A DNA stretch of 64,000 bases from Aureivirga sp. CE67 (GTDB lineage: Bacteria; Bacteroidota; Bacteroidia; Flavobacteriales; Flavobacteriaceae). The stretch spans positions 1-64,000 of the forward strand of contig NZ_JADOTV010000023.1 in the NCBI RefSeq assembly GCF_015767245.1. Reading direction: 5' to 3'. The position numbers and the translations under genes were made by a program. Under the pieces are notes generated by a model. It searched no databases. It saw only the letters and a program-made list of their open reading frames with translations, and was not told the origin of the DNA. This document shows, in pieces, positions 41,131 to 50,090 of the stretch; positions within the stretch are counted from its first letter, which is position 1; the number at the start of each line of letters is the position of its first letter.

Positions 41131-43335
41131 ATGAAAAATAAATACTTTTTTAGTGTTGTACTTATATTATTTACAACTATATTATTTTCTCAAAATATTA
41201 CTTTTGCTGAAAGTGCAGTAAAAGATGCTTTAACAACTCAAAATTGTATAGACACAAACGGAGATGGAGTTTTTGATTCCGATGCAGATACAGATAATGA
41301 TGGTGAAATTTCAGAAGCAGAAGCTTTGGCTGTAATTCATTTAGAAATTCAAGGATATTTTTCTGAATTTGATGAAATTAGTTATTTTGAAAATATAGAA
41401 ACTTTAAATATTATATCATATTCTTTAGAATCTATAGATGTTTCTAATTTATTGCAATTAAAAAAAATGACTATAACAGGTGGTCCGATTTCAGAAATAG
41501 ATTTATCAAATAATATTTTATTAGAAGAACTTGATCTTACAGGTATGTCTGATTTAGATCTTTCAGCAAATGTAAACTTAGAAAGTTTGACATTGATTAT
41601 CGATTCTATAGATTTTATAGATCTCTCAAATTTAGTAGTATTAAAAAAAATAGACCTTGTTGAAACAAGTATGTCAGAAATAGATTTATCTAATAATATT
41701 TTACTAGAAGAGCTTAGTATTGGTTCCTATGAAAATACATTAGAGTTAGACCTTTCAGCAAATATAAATTTAGAAAAACTTAATTTAGAAGGAGCTAACT
41801 ACAGTAATATCTATTTAAATAATGGAAATCAAGTAGATACTTTTTTAGTAAATAATGCTACCATAGATTATTTGTGTGTAGATGCTGAAAATCTGACTTA
41901 TTATCAAGGAATTATAGATTTAAATCCAGATAATAATATTTTGATAAACTGGTTTTGCTCTTATGAAGCTTTTGATTCGATGTATGCTGTTACTGGAAGT
42001 CTTCAATTTGATTCTGAAAATGATGGCTGTGATGCTGATGATACTATTTTAGCTTCTGTAAAATTTGAAGTTTCGGATGGAGCTAATTCCTTTTATATAA
42101 TTTCTCATTTGGAAGAATTTTATGAAATCCCACTTATAGATGGTGATTGGACGATTACACCTATAATAGAAAATCCAGATTTATTTACAATTAGCCCAAG
42201 TGATTTTCAGATTACTTTCCCCACAGCAGAAAATGAGATGCAAGTAGTTCAAGATTTTTGTATTACAGCAAATTCGAATAACATCATTGCAGATACAGAT
42301 TTAATAATTACGGGAGAAACTCCTATACCTGGTTTTGATAGTGTTTATAAGGTCTATTATGCGAATACTGGAAATGTTTCTTTGTCTGGTCAGTTGAAAT
42401 TTTACTTTGATGCAGAAACAGCGGAATTTATTTCTGCAAACCCATTACAAGCTTCAAATGTAGACGGTGTATTAACTTGGAATTTTGAAGATTTAGACCC
42501 TTTAGAGTTTAAAGAATTACAAATAGAATTAAAAATGAACACACCACAAGATTCACCTCCTTTAAATTCAGGAGATTTATTAACTTTTAAGACAGAAATG
42601 ATCTATGAAAATGAGAATGACGAAGTTGTTACAAAAGAACATGAAATTGAACAAACAGTTGTAAATTCTTATGACCCGAATGATAAAACATGTATGGAAG
42701 GAAATATTATGAAAACGGAAAACGTTGGAGATTATTTGACTTATAGAATTCGTTTTGAAAATGAAGGAACTTCTCCTGCAGTGAATATCAGAATTGAAGA
42801 TGAAATTGATATAACAAAATTTGATATTTCTTCTGTTAAAATGATTGATTCTAGTCATGAATGTATAATGAAAAATGAAGAGAATATGCTAGAATTTGTT
42901 TTCGAAGACATCATGCTACCTTTTGAAGGAGAGGAAAGAAACGGTTATGTTTTATTTCAGATAAAAACTTTAGATTCATTAGTAGAAGGAGATATCGTTG
43001 AAAATACGGCAGATATTTATTTTGATTTCAACGATGCAGTTGTTACAAATACTGCCGAGACAGAAGTGAAAACTTTAAGTGTAGAATCTTATAATACGGA
43101 TAAATCTATCACAATGTATCCAAATCCTGCTTCTTCGGAATTACATATTTCAGGAAATAATACTATTGAAAAAGTTGAATTGTTTTCTGTGTTAGGAGAA
43201 GTAGTTTTATCACAAGATTTTTCAATAAAAAATACAAGACAAGTAATCGATTTAAATTCTTTAGCTAAAGGAATTTATATCGTAAAAATAAATTCTGAAA
43301 GAGGTTTGTTTTCTCAAGAATTGATTATTGAATAG
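41131..43335 (+). CDS. T9SS-secreted leucine-rich-repeat-like protein
   Basis: 734 residues. Signal peptide (~1-20, ending LFSQ). Next is a Ca-binding-like stretch (NGDGVFDSDADTDNDGEIS, ~47-65) of the type used in dockerin or thrombospondin-3 repeats, then LRR-like units (ISEIDLSNNILLEELDL and SEIDLSNNILLEELSI, ~120-250). The middle ends in the VNSYDPNDKTCMEG block (~513) found in many secreted Bacteroidota proteins, with a conserved-repeat beta domain after it. The last ~75 residues (MYPNPASSELHISG ... GIYIVKI) are a T9SS type A sorting domain. Probably a surface-attached adhesion or binding protein. Confidence 0.85.
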   Translation: MKNKYFFSVVLILFTTILFSQNITFAESAVKDALTTQNCIDTNGDGVFDSDADTDNDGEISEAEALAVIHLEIQGYFSEFDEISYFENIETLNIISYSLESIDVSNLLQLKKMTITGGPISEIDLSNNILLEELDLTGMSDLDLSANVNLESLTLIIDSIDFIDLSNLVVLKKIDLVETSMSEIDLSNNILLEELSIGSYENTLELDLSANINLEKLNLEGANYSNIYLNNGNQVDTFLVNNATIDYLCVDAENLTYYQGIIDLNPDNNILINWFCSYEAFDSMYAVTGSLQFDSENDGCDADDTILASVKFEVSDGANSFYIISHLEEFYEIPLIDGDWTITPIIENPDLFTISPSDFQITFPTAENEMQVVQDFCITANSNNIIADTDLIITGETPIPGFDSVYKVYYANTGNVSLSGQLKFYFDAETAEFISANPLQASNVDGVLTWNFEDLDPLEFKELQIELKMNTPQDSPPLNSGDLLTFKTEMIYENENDEVVTKEHEIEQTVVNSYDPNDKTCMEGNIMKTENVGDYLTYRIRFENEGTSPAVNIRIEDEIDITKFDISSVKMIDSSHECIMKNEENMLEFVFEDIMLPFEGEERNGYVLFQIKTLDSLVEGDIVENTADIYFDFNDAVVTNTAETEVKTLSVESYNTDKSITMYPNPASSELHISGNNTIEKVELFSVLGEVVLSQDFSIKNTRQVIDLNSLAKGIYIVKINSERGLFSQELIIE

Positions 43336-43364
43336 TTCAGGTTTTTAAATTTAATTAAATTTTG

Positions 43365-43399
43365 AAGGCGTTTTCTGGATCAGAAAGCGTCTTTTTTTT
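43365..43399 (+). terminator. Terminator after the LRR-like gene
   Basis: AAGGCG-TTTTCTG pairs with CAGAAA-GCGTCTT across a 3-base loop, one bulge, followed by T8. Confidence 0.8.
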
Positions 43400-43443
43400 G
43401 TTAAAAAGCTATATTTTTGGCCAAATTATTAAACAGATACGTT

Positions 43444-43926
43444 ATGAAAATGAAACAATTTTTAGAAGAAATTTTATTTGATAAATTTCTAACCTATTTT
43501 ATTCCAGGTCTTATTATTTTCTTTTTTCTGAGTAGTTATGTTAATTTTAATCGATTTGAGAGTTTAGGGAATTTTGTTATCCTACTGTTTTTTTCTTTTT
43601 GTTTAGGAGTCTTTTTTGAAGCATTTTTATTTAGTAAAACATTTTTTGGAAAACTGAATGGAGAAATAAAATCTTTACCTATGAAAATACTTTTTTTGTT
43701 TAAGAAAGTAGGGATTTGCCTTATTCTTATGGCACTTTTTGCTTTTATTATTGATGAAATTGGAAGTGCTTCTAGGAACCAAAGTGATTTTGTTGTAAGA
43801 GAAATTACAAATAAATTTAGAAATCAAGCTTCTTTAGTATCATTTACCATTAAATATATTGTGACTGCTTTTGTTGGTTTTATTTTATTTATGTTGTCTT
43901 TTTTTAAACAAGACAAGTTTGAATAA
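43444..43926 (+). CDS. Four-helix membrane protein of unknown function
   Basis: 160 residues from ATG 43444; a TTG at 43417 would add nine non-hydrophobic residues and is less likely. Four hydrophobic helices at about 15-33, 42-65, 84-105 and 132-152, separated by charged loops. No motif recognised. It opens a rightward run of five to six uncharacterised envelope or secreted genes (43.4-49.5 kb) that may belong together, although gaps of 150 nt and less do not prove one operon. Confidence 0.65.
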   Translation: MKMKQFLEEILFDKFLTYFIPGLIIFFFLSSYVNFNRFESLGNFVILLFFSFCLGVFFEAFLFSKTFFGKLNGEIKSLPMKILFLFKKVGICLILMALFAFIIDEIGSASRNQSDFVVREITNKFRNQASLVSFTIKYIVTAFVGFILFMLSFFKQDKFE

Positions 43927-44082
43927 ATAGTATCACGATTTATTTTATATAATTATTTATTGATAATCAAATCCCTTTTTTTAGAGAAGCTAGAGATATG
44001 ATTTAGATTAAACAAATTTTCTTATTAGATTTCGAATATGATATAGTTTGAAAAAAACTATTTAACTAAAAATAAAATCAAA

Positions 44083-44979
44083 ATGAAAAAATTACTATTA
44101 TTTGCTGTATCAATTTTGTCAGCGCAATTTTTATTTGCTCAAAATTATCAAGAAGAATTTTCTAAATATTTTAAAGAAAAAGATACTGTTAATCAGTTGA
44201 AAGTTCTGCAAAATTGGGAAAAAGAAAATCCGAAAGATCCGGAGCTTTACACACATTATTTTAATTATTATTTATTCAAAAAAAGACAAGAAGTTCTTTC
44301 GCTAGAATCAGGAGGTAATGGAAAAGAAGGACTTGCTATAGTTGATTCTTTAAAAAATCAGGTAGGTTTTATAGGAAGTAGAGTTTTGTATGATTCTTCA
44401 GATTTTGATAAAGCAATACATAAAATTAATGAAGGAATTAAATTGTATCCGAATAGATTGGATATGACTTTTGGTAAAATTCACTCTTTGAGTGAAGTAG
44501 AAAACTGGAGAGATTTTACAGATGAAATTATCAAGATTGTGAAATATTCATCTAAAAATAATAATGAATGGACTTGGACAAATAATGAAAAAGTAGAAAA
44601 TGGAAAAGATATGCTTTTATCTTCCATACAGTCTTATCAAAATATGTTGTTCAATACAGAAAGAGATGATTTATTGCTGAATATGAGAGAAATTTCTGAA
44701 GAGATTTTAAAATATTATCCAAATCATATAGAGAGTTTATCAAATATAGCAGTTTCGTACATGTTTGCTGGAAAATTTGATGAAGGATTGCCTTATTTGT
44801 TTAAAGCAGAGAAAATCAATCCTGATGATATTGTTATTTTGAACAATATTGCACATATCTATAAGAATATAAATGACAAAAAAAATGCGATAAAATATTA
44901 TGAAAAAGCATTTTCAAAAGCAAACACAGAAGATGATAAAGTTTATTTCAAAGAACAGATAGACTTATTAAAGAAATAA
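44083..44979 (+). CDS. Secreted or periplasmic tetratricopeptide-repeat protein
   Basis: 298 residues with a signal peptide (~1-19, ending FAQ). TPR units are clear at ~215-290: HIESLSNIAVSYMFAGKFDEGLPYLFKAEKINPDDIVILNNIAHIYKNIN followed by a third half-unit. Earlier parts (~25-190) are also helical and may hold degenerate repeats. TPR proteins are binding scaffolds; the partner is unknown. The next gene begins 9 nt later, so these two are co-transcribed. Confidence 0.8.
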   Translation: MKKLLLFAVSILSAQFLFAQNYQEEFSKYFKEKDTVNQLKVLQNWEKENPKDPELYTHYFNYYLFKKRQEVLSLESGGNGKEGLAIVDSLKNQVGFIGSRVLYDSSDFDKAIHKINEGIKLYPNRLDMTFGKIHSLSEVENWRDFTDEIIKIVKYSSKNNNEWTWTNNEKVENGKDMLLSSIQSYQNMLFNTERDDLLLNMREISEEILKYYPNHIESLSNIAVSYMFAGKFDEGLPYLFKAEKINPDDIVILNNIAHIYKNINDKKNAIKYYEKAFSKANTEDDKVYFKEQIDLLKK

Positions 44980-44988
44980 AATAAAAAA

Positions 44989-45768
44989 ATGCAGATTAAA
45001 CTTAGTAAAAGCACGAAACGACATATAGTTTTTAGAAATAAATATATTTATCTAACAATTTTTATACTATTATTTTCTATTTATAAAACGTTTGTAGCTT
45101 ATCAAGATGTAGATTTTAAAGCAGGATATTATTTAGATGAAAATTCAAAAAGAACAAAGGCAGAAGTTTTAGAAACTTATCTAACCGATAATATCTTTTT
45201 TCTACAAAGTGATTATACAAAATATGAATATTATTATAATGTAAATGGAAAAGACTATGTCTGGACTTCGTTTACGACAATGTTTAGACGACAAAAAAAA
45301 GGAGATGAAATTTTGATTGAATATAATTCAGATTATCCTGAAATTTCTAGAATTGTTGGGATGACCAATTCTCCTTCAAAAGTTGTTTTTGTTGGTTTTA
45401 TCTTCATGATTTTTTTGTCTATTCTTCTTTTCTATTATCAGATAAAAGATGGTATTGCAGATTATCATAAATATAAAAAATGGCATATTACAAAGGCAAC
45501 ACTAGTAAAATATAAAAAAGAAAAGATATTATCTTCAGAGGAGAATGAAAAATTATATGAATATTATGAAATGACTTTTAGTTTTAAAATTGAAGATGAA
45601 AAATATATTATAGAAATGATGAAATATTTTGCAGGAAATTATTTGAGTGATTTGAATCAATATGTAATATATAATCCAGAAAATCATAAAGAACATATGA
45701 TGTTAGATGATATAGGTAGGGTGCTTTCATTTCATATAAAGGAAGATAATGGTTTAGAAATGTATTAA
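44989..45768 (+). CDS. DUF3592-like membrane protein
   Basis: 259 residues with two transmembrane helices (~18-38 and ~130-150). Between and after them are two related soluble blocks of the type A-x-V-x-x-Y-(x)n-Y-x-Y-x-V-x-G-K-x-Y (for example YEYYYNVNGKDYVWTS and YEYYEMTFSFKIEDEKYI), each closing with a GDEILIEYNSDYPE or QYVIYNPENHKEH strand. This matches the DUF3592 pattern, with two copies. Role unknown in general. Lies 9 nt after the TPR gene. Confidence 0.68.
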   Translation: MQIKLSKSTKRHIVFRNKYIYLTIFILLFSIYKTFVAYQDVDFKAGYYLDENSKRTKAEVLETYLTDNIFFLQSDYTKYEYYYNVNGKDYVWTSFTTMFRRQKKGDEILIEYNSDYPEISRIVGMTNSPSKVVFVGFIFMIFLSILLFYYQIKDGIADYHKYKKWHITKATLVKYKKEKILSSEENEKLYEYYEMTFSFKIEDEKYIIEMMKYFAGNYLSDLNQYVIYNPENHKEHMMLDDIGRVLSFHIKEDNGLEMY

Positions 45769-45798
45769 TTAGGTGTTTAAGTTTAATGATAAAAAAAT

Positions 45799-46662
45799 AT
45801 GAAATTAAAAATTGCTTTTTTACTGTTTTATTGTTCTTTGAGTTTGTTTGCTCAAAGTGAAGATGAATATGTGAATTCATCAGAAGATAAATATTTTACA
45901 TTAGCTGATCCAGTTATTCCTGATGTAAATGATTTTAAAAAGGATACTACAGAAAAAGCTTTTGATTGGTATTTTTTCAGTGATCAAAATAGATGTTTTG
46001 AAGATGTTGAGCAGAGATTAATTAGTTATGCTAAAAAAGAAGATATAAATGAATGGATGTATAATATGAATTTAAATCTTCCAGATTCGGTATTTATAAA
46101 GTTAACACCAAAAGAATATTTTGTATTTGCAACTCAGTTCCCAGAAAATCATTATTCTAGACAGTCTTGTTTTGTGAATAAAAGTGATGATAAAAAAGTA
46201 TTTAAGGTTAATAAAACTAAAATTCTACCATATTTAGAACATTCTGATGATGTTTTTTTAATAAGTGAAAGACAGTCTGAAATGCTCAATAAGTATAGAG
46301 ATAATACTGTTTTTTATTTAAAAGAATGTTTAGAAAATAAAAAAAATATTAGTAATGAGTTTCGTAGACTTATTCTTAAAATAGAATGTTTTGAGATAAT
46401 ACCAAAACTGATAGAAATATTAAAAAAGCAAAAAAAGCCAAATGTTGATCAAGATATTTTAACGCTTTTTTGTCTTTTGATGAAAGATGACTACAAACCT
46501 TTTAAAGAATCTCAGATTTACAAAGATTTGTATGTTATAGACGATTCAGTAGAATTCAATAAAAGAACTTTAAGAGATAGAACAATTCCTTTTACTTGGA
46601 AAAATTATAATCAGATTGTGAAATTTGCAGAAGATTATTATCAGTTTAAAACTTCAAATTAA
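45799..46662 (+). CDS. Secreted hypothetical protein; tandem partial copy of the following gene
   Basis: 287 residues with signal peptide (MKLKIAFLLFYCSLSLFAQ). No known domain. It matches the N-terminal ~265 residues of the following interrupted gene but ends exactly where that gene enters its FGE-sulfatase domain. Similarity is mosaic: the first ~78 bases differ at three positions, and 46495-46650 matches 47282-47437 without gaps and with about 5-7 differences, while the middle is strongly diverged at the protein level. This is what repeated gene conversion at the ends, or a recent duplication with rapid change in the middle, would leave. Function unknown. Confidence 0.75.
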   Translation: MKLKIAFLLFYCSLSLFAQSEDEYVNSSEDKYFTLADPVIPDVNDFKKDTTEKAFDWYFFSDQNRCFEDVEQRLISYAKKEDINEWMYNMNLNLPDSVFIKLTPKEYFVFATQFPENHYSRQSCFVNKSDDKKVFKVNKTKILPYLEHSDDVFLISERQSEMLNKYRDNTVFYLKECLENKKNISNEFRRLILKIECFEIIPKLIEILKKQKKPNVDQDILTLFCLLMKDDYKPFKESQIYKDLYVIDDSVEFNKRTLRDRTIPFTWKNYNQIVKFAEDYYQFKTSN

Positions 46663-46672
46663 AAATTAAGAT

Positions 46673-48199
46673 ATGAAATTAAAAATTGCTTTTTTACTGT
46701 TTTATTGTTCTTTGGGTTTGTTTGCTCAAAGTGTAGATGAATATGTAAATAATTATTATAAAGAGACTAATAAAATTATTACTGAATCAGTATCAACTTA
46801 TAAAAGTTGCTATCCTGAAATTGAAGAGAAAATCAAAAATTCTGAACGAGATACAATAGGATGGTACCTTATTGAAGAAGGAATACATTTAAGTGAAAAA
46901 GCTTTTCATAATTTAACTCCAAAAGAACATTTTGTTTATGCTCTTTTTATACCTGAATCTTTTAATCAATCCTGCTATATAAGTTTTTATCCTGAGAATA
47001 GATTTCAAAAAATAGTACCTTTTTTAAAGTCTATAAATTTTTCTTTTGTTACAAGTACACGACAATTAGAAAAGTTAAAAAAACATAAGGAGATTTCTAT
47101 TGAATTGATATAAGAATGCTTTTTAAATAAAAATATATCTACAGAAAATCTAAAACATTTGATTGTAGATTTGGATGCATTTGAGTTAATACCAGATTTA
47201 CTGAAAATTTCTGAAAATCAAAAAGAAAGGAAAGATCCTAATATAATGACTGTTTTATGTTTGCTAATGAAAAATGATTATAAACCTTTTAAAGAATCTC
47301 AGATTTACAAAGATTTATATGTTATAGATGATTCCGTAGAATTCAATAATAGAACTTTAAGAGATAGAACAATTCCTTTTACTTGGAAGAATTATAATCA
47401 GATTGTGAAATTTGCAGAAGATTATTATCAATATAAAATAAAATCTCCATCAAAATTTGTCAGAGTAGAAGGTGGGGAATATGAAATTGGAGAAAAAAAT
47501 CATTCTCAAAATCCAGCTCGAAAAGTAAAGTTAGAACCTTTTGAAATAAGTAAATATGAAATTACCAATCGCGAATTTGGAATTTTTGTAGAAGAAACAG
47601 GATATGTGACTTTAGCAGAAAAGAGAGAAGATGCGATGGTTTTTAGAGTTGGTTTAAACGAGTTCGAATGGGTGAAAGATTCTACAGCATATTGGCGTTT
47701 TCCAAATGGAAAATCTCAAGGAGGGATTGAAGATAAAATGTCGCATCCTGTAACATGTATAAGTTATGTAGATGCAAAAATGTATTGTCAGTGGAGAGGA
47801 GTAGAGCTTCCAACGATAGAACAATGGGAAGTTGCATCGAGAGGAGGTTCAAAATTTCAATTCCAATATTTTGGAGAAAAAGGAGAAGAAATTTTCGAAC
47901 ATGGAAATATTTGGCGTGGTAAAAATCATCTTTTTGTAGATGAAAAAGAAGATGCTATTACAACTTCACCAGTTGGAAGTTATAAACCAAATCCAATCGG
48001 ATTATATGATGTTTATGGAAATGTTTTTGAGTTTTGTTTAGATAAAGATGAATTCTTTTTTTCAAAAGAAATTATAAATACTAGAGGAGGTTCTTGGTGG
48101 TGTTCTATTTATGCTTGTGGTTTTTTTAATTCTATAGATTTGGGAACAGTCCATCGTGAAGCTTCTTTCTCTAATAATGGTTTTCGTGTAGTACGATGA
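46673..48199 (+). pseudogene. Secreted FGE-sulfatase-domain (SUMF1-like) protein interrupted by one in-frame stop
   Basis: A continuous frame from ATG 46673 to 48199 (508 codons) broken only by TAA at 47111-47113. The aligned codon in the tandem copy is AAA (LKEC versus I-stop-EC), so a single A-to-T change explains it. Signal peptide at the start; unknown domain to ~260; from ~264 a formylglycine-generating-enzyme domain (FVRVEGGEYEIGE, YEITNREFGIFVEETGY, WRGVELPTIEQWEVASRGG, GLYDVYGNVFEFCLD). Near the end GGSWWCSIYAC keeps two Cys as C-x4-C, the copper-binding active-site pair of true FGE, and SNNGFRVVR closes the domain. If not read through, the FGE part is made only if translation restarts downstream (for example near 47159 or 47246). 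Confidence 0.75.
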
Positions 48200-48230
48200 A
48201 AATTATTGTTAGAAAATTTGATATAAATTA

Positions 48231-48238
48231 TATTTTTG
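48231..48238 (+). promoter_or_regulatory. TAnnTTTG -7 promoter element
   Basis: TATTTTTG fits the -7 consensus and lies 22 nt before the ATG of the 48261 gene; a TTG at 48206-48208 is 22 nt further upstream and could be the -33 element. Confidence 0.45.
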
Positions 48239-48260
48239 TAGAACATTAAAAAAATAAATT

Positions 48261-49511
48261 ATGAAAAAGTACTTTTTAGTTTTACTTGTGTTAATTAGTA
48301 ATAGTATTTATGCACAATTAGTTTATAAACGAAGTATCAATTGTTTAGAAGATTCTTTTAGAGTAAATAAAATGATTGGTTTAACATGTGGAAAATATAA
48401 AGATTATCATAAGGCTATAGAGTTTAAAAATGAGGAAGTTAAAAGAGATGATAATATTTCTGTTATGTCTATAAGTTTGTTTGAACATATGGTTAACGGA
48501 AAGAAAAAGTCTTATGAGTTCTTAGTTAAAAAATTAAATGAAAATAAAATTACTCAAAAAGAAGCTTTAGAAATAAAATATTGGATTGCGCTTGTAACAA
48601 AAGATGAGTTTTATTTTCGTAAATATAAAAAAGAGTATTTAGCCAAGTATCCAGAATCTTTATTCAATATAAAAATAGGAGCAAAAAGACACCTCGTAGA
48701 GATTGTTCCTTTTGGTTTTAAGAATTACGATACGATGAAAAAAGATTTAGAAAATGTAAAAGTACAAGTAGATTCGGTTTTGAAAATTAAAAAAATGAAT
48801 CGGGAAGAAACTTTATATTTTAAATTACTGAAATTAGATTTGAAGAATGGACTTCTTTCTATGAAGATCTCTAAGAAAAATAAAAAAGCTTTAAAAAAAA
48901 TAAATAAAAAATATTCTGATTTAATTTATAATTCTTATTATGATGTATTAATAAATGATTTATCAATTTCTAAAACATTTTTAGGAGTAAAACCTTTCTC
49001 ATATGGGCCAAGTTTAGAAGATAAAGAAGATTGGAAAATATTTAAATCTTTTTTGGATGAAAACCCTTTATATAATGAGTTAGGTTCGAATGGATTGACA
49101 ATTATAGATTATCCACAAACGGATACAGACGAAAAAAAAGATTATTTAGAAGCTGTTGAGGCTTTTAATTTTTTAATAAAAAAGTATCCAGAGATAAAAT
49201 CCTTTAAAGAACATAAGTTTCATATTATAAGTGTTTTTGGGGATATTGAAGGAAAAGGAGAGCAAGTACATTGTTATAAAACTATAAGTTCATTTATAGA
49301 TTTAGCTGAGGTAGATGCGAGTCATTCAATGGTTTATTCTGGTGGAGAGTTTGAATTTGAAAGTGATTATTATTTTCAAGATAGAATAAAAGAGCTTTCA
49401 GCTGTTCAAATTAAAGAATTATTGAAAAAGACTAATGAAAGTTTGAAAAGAGAGCCAGAACATCCTAATCTTATAAAATTAAGAGAGTTGCTTTTAAATT
49501 ATAAAGAATAG
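48261..49511 (+). CDS. Secreted hypothetical protein
   Basis: 416 residues with signal peptide (~1-18, ending IYAQ). The rest is charged and mostly helical (KKIKKMNREETLYFKLLKLDLKNG, then a Lys-rich stretch around 205-220). The C-terminal third contains SSFIDLAEVDASHSMVYSGGEFEFESDYYFQDRIKEL and a final TPR-like helix pair. No family recognised. It has its own likely promoter and a long terminator hairpin downstream. It belongs by position and signal peptide to the envelope gene run at 43.4-49.5 kb. Confidence 0.65.
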   Translation: MKKYFLVLLVLISNSIYAQLVYKRSINCLEDSFRVNKMIGLTCGKYKDYHKAIEFKNEEVKRDDNISVMSISLFEHMVNGKKKSYEFLVKKLNENKITQKEALEIKYWIALVTKDEFYFRKYKKEYLAKYPESLFNIKIGAKRHLVEIVPFGFKNYDTMKKDLENVKVQVDSVLKIKKMNREETLYFKLLKLDLKNGLLSMKISKKNKKALKKINKKYSDLIYNSYYDVLINDLSISKTFLGVKPFSYGPSLEDKEDWKIFKSFLDENPLYNELGSNGLTIIDYPQTDTDEKKDYLEAVEAFNFLIKKYPEIKSFKEHKFHIISVFGDIEGKGEQVHCYKTISSFIDLAEVDASHSMVYSGGEFEFESDYYFQDRIKELSAVQIKELLKKTNESLKREPEHPNLIKLRELLLNYKE

Positions 49512-49553
49512 ATGATAGGTTTAAAATTTAGTAGCTAATTACAATCAAACTTT

Positions 49554-49600
49554 AACAAGAATAAGATTTTATAAAAAATGTATTAAATCTTATTCTTGTT
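49554..49600. terminator. Long bidirectional hairpin terminator
   Basis: Perfect 16-bp stem (AACAAGAATAAGATTT 49554-49569 with AAATCTTATTCTTGTT 49585-49600) between the convergent genes ending at 49511 and 49611. Confidence 0.8.
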
Positions 49601-49610
49601 ACTTTGATAT

Positions 49611-50018
49611 TTAATAAATTAAATCAGGTTCAATAAAAGAAGTTTTCGCCAAATCATTTTTGAAAACATCAAAACTATAATGATTATTAATTAAGTTTTT
49701 GAAATCAGTATTTAATTCAGGGTTTTGATTTATGAAGTTTTTGAAATCAAGATTTTCTTTATTTTCAATTAGTTTATGAATAATCCTCATAGCTATAATA
49801 GTAACAGTATGATTATATTTTGAGGTTGCTCCAAGAAAAACAGTTAAGTTTTTAAGTTGAAATGTGTATTTGTTTTTAGCTTCTTCTAAACCATATTTTT
49901 TAATATAAATCCAAGCTAAACGAATATGAGCTTCATGACTAAATATTTTTGGATCTATAGTGCAGTTTGAGAATTGATTTTCAAACTCTTGATCTGATAA
50001 TTGATAATGTGAATTCAT
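49611..50018 (-). CDS. Hypothetical protein with HEAH motif, in a Crp-type regulator's neighbourhood
   Basis: 135 residues, cytoplasmic, of the same uncharacterised family as the 5411-5833 protein: FSHEAHIRLAWIYI at ~26-39, a long helix with KNLTVFLGATSKYNHTVTI at ~52-70 and a final IEPDLIY. Conserved His residues (HEAH, YNHT) suggest metal binding or catalysis, unproven. Its start is 52 nt from the end of the Crp-type regulator gene, and an 18-bp operator-like sequence plus TAATTTTG lies in and after that gene's last codons at the same spacing as for the membrane protein gene on the other side. It is thus a likely target of the regulator. Confidence 0.75.
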   Translation of the reverse strand: MNSHYQLSDQEFENQFSNCTIDPKIFSHEAHIRLAWIYIKKYGLEEAKNKYTFQLKNLTVFLGATSKYNHTVTIIAMRIIHKLIENKENLDFKNFINQNPELNTDFKNLINNHYSFDVFKNDLAKTSFIEPDLIY

Positions 50019-50042
50019 GTTTTAAATTTCAAATAATAAACA

Positions 50043-50090
50043 CAAAATTAAATTAGAAAATTAAAGAGTTCATTTACATTTGTTGATAAA
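50043..50090 (-). promoter_or_regulatory. Putative Crp-type operator and TAATTTTG promoter of the HEAH gene
   Basis: On the minus strand TTTATCAACAAATGTAAA (50090-50073) is followed after 22 nt by TAATTTTG (50050-50043), an exact TAnnTTTG element, and then by the HEAH gene start at 50018. The 18-mer encodes the last residues of the Crp-type regulator and its stop. The identical 18-mer occurs at 51140-51123 with the same 22-nt distance to another TAATTTTG. Confidence 0.65.
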
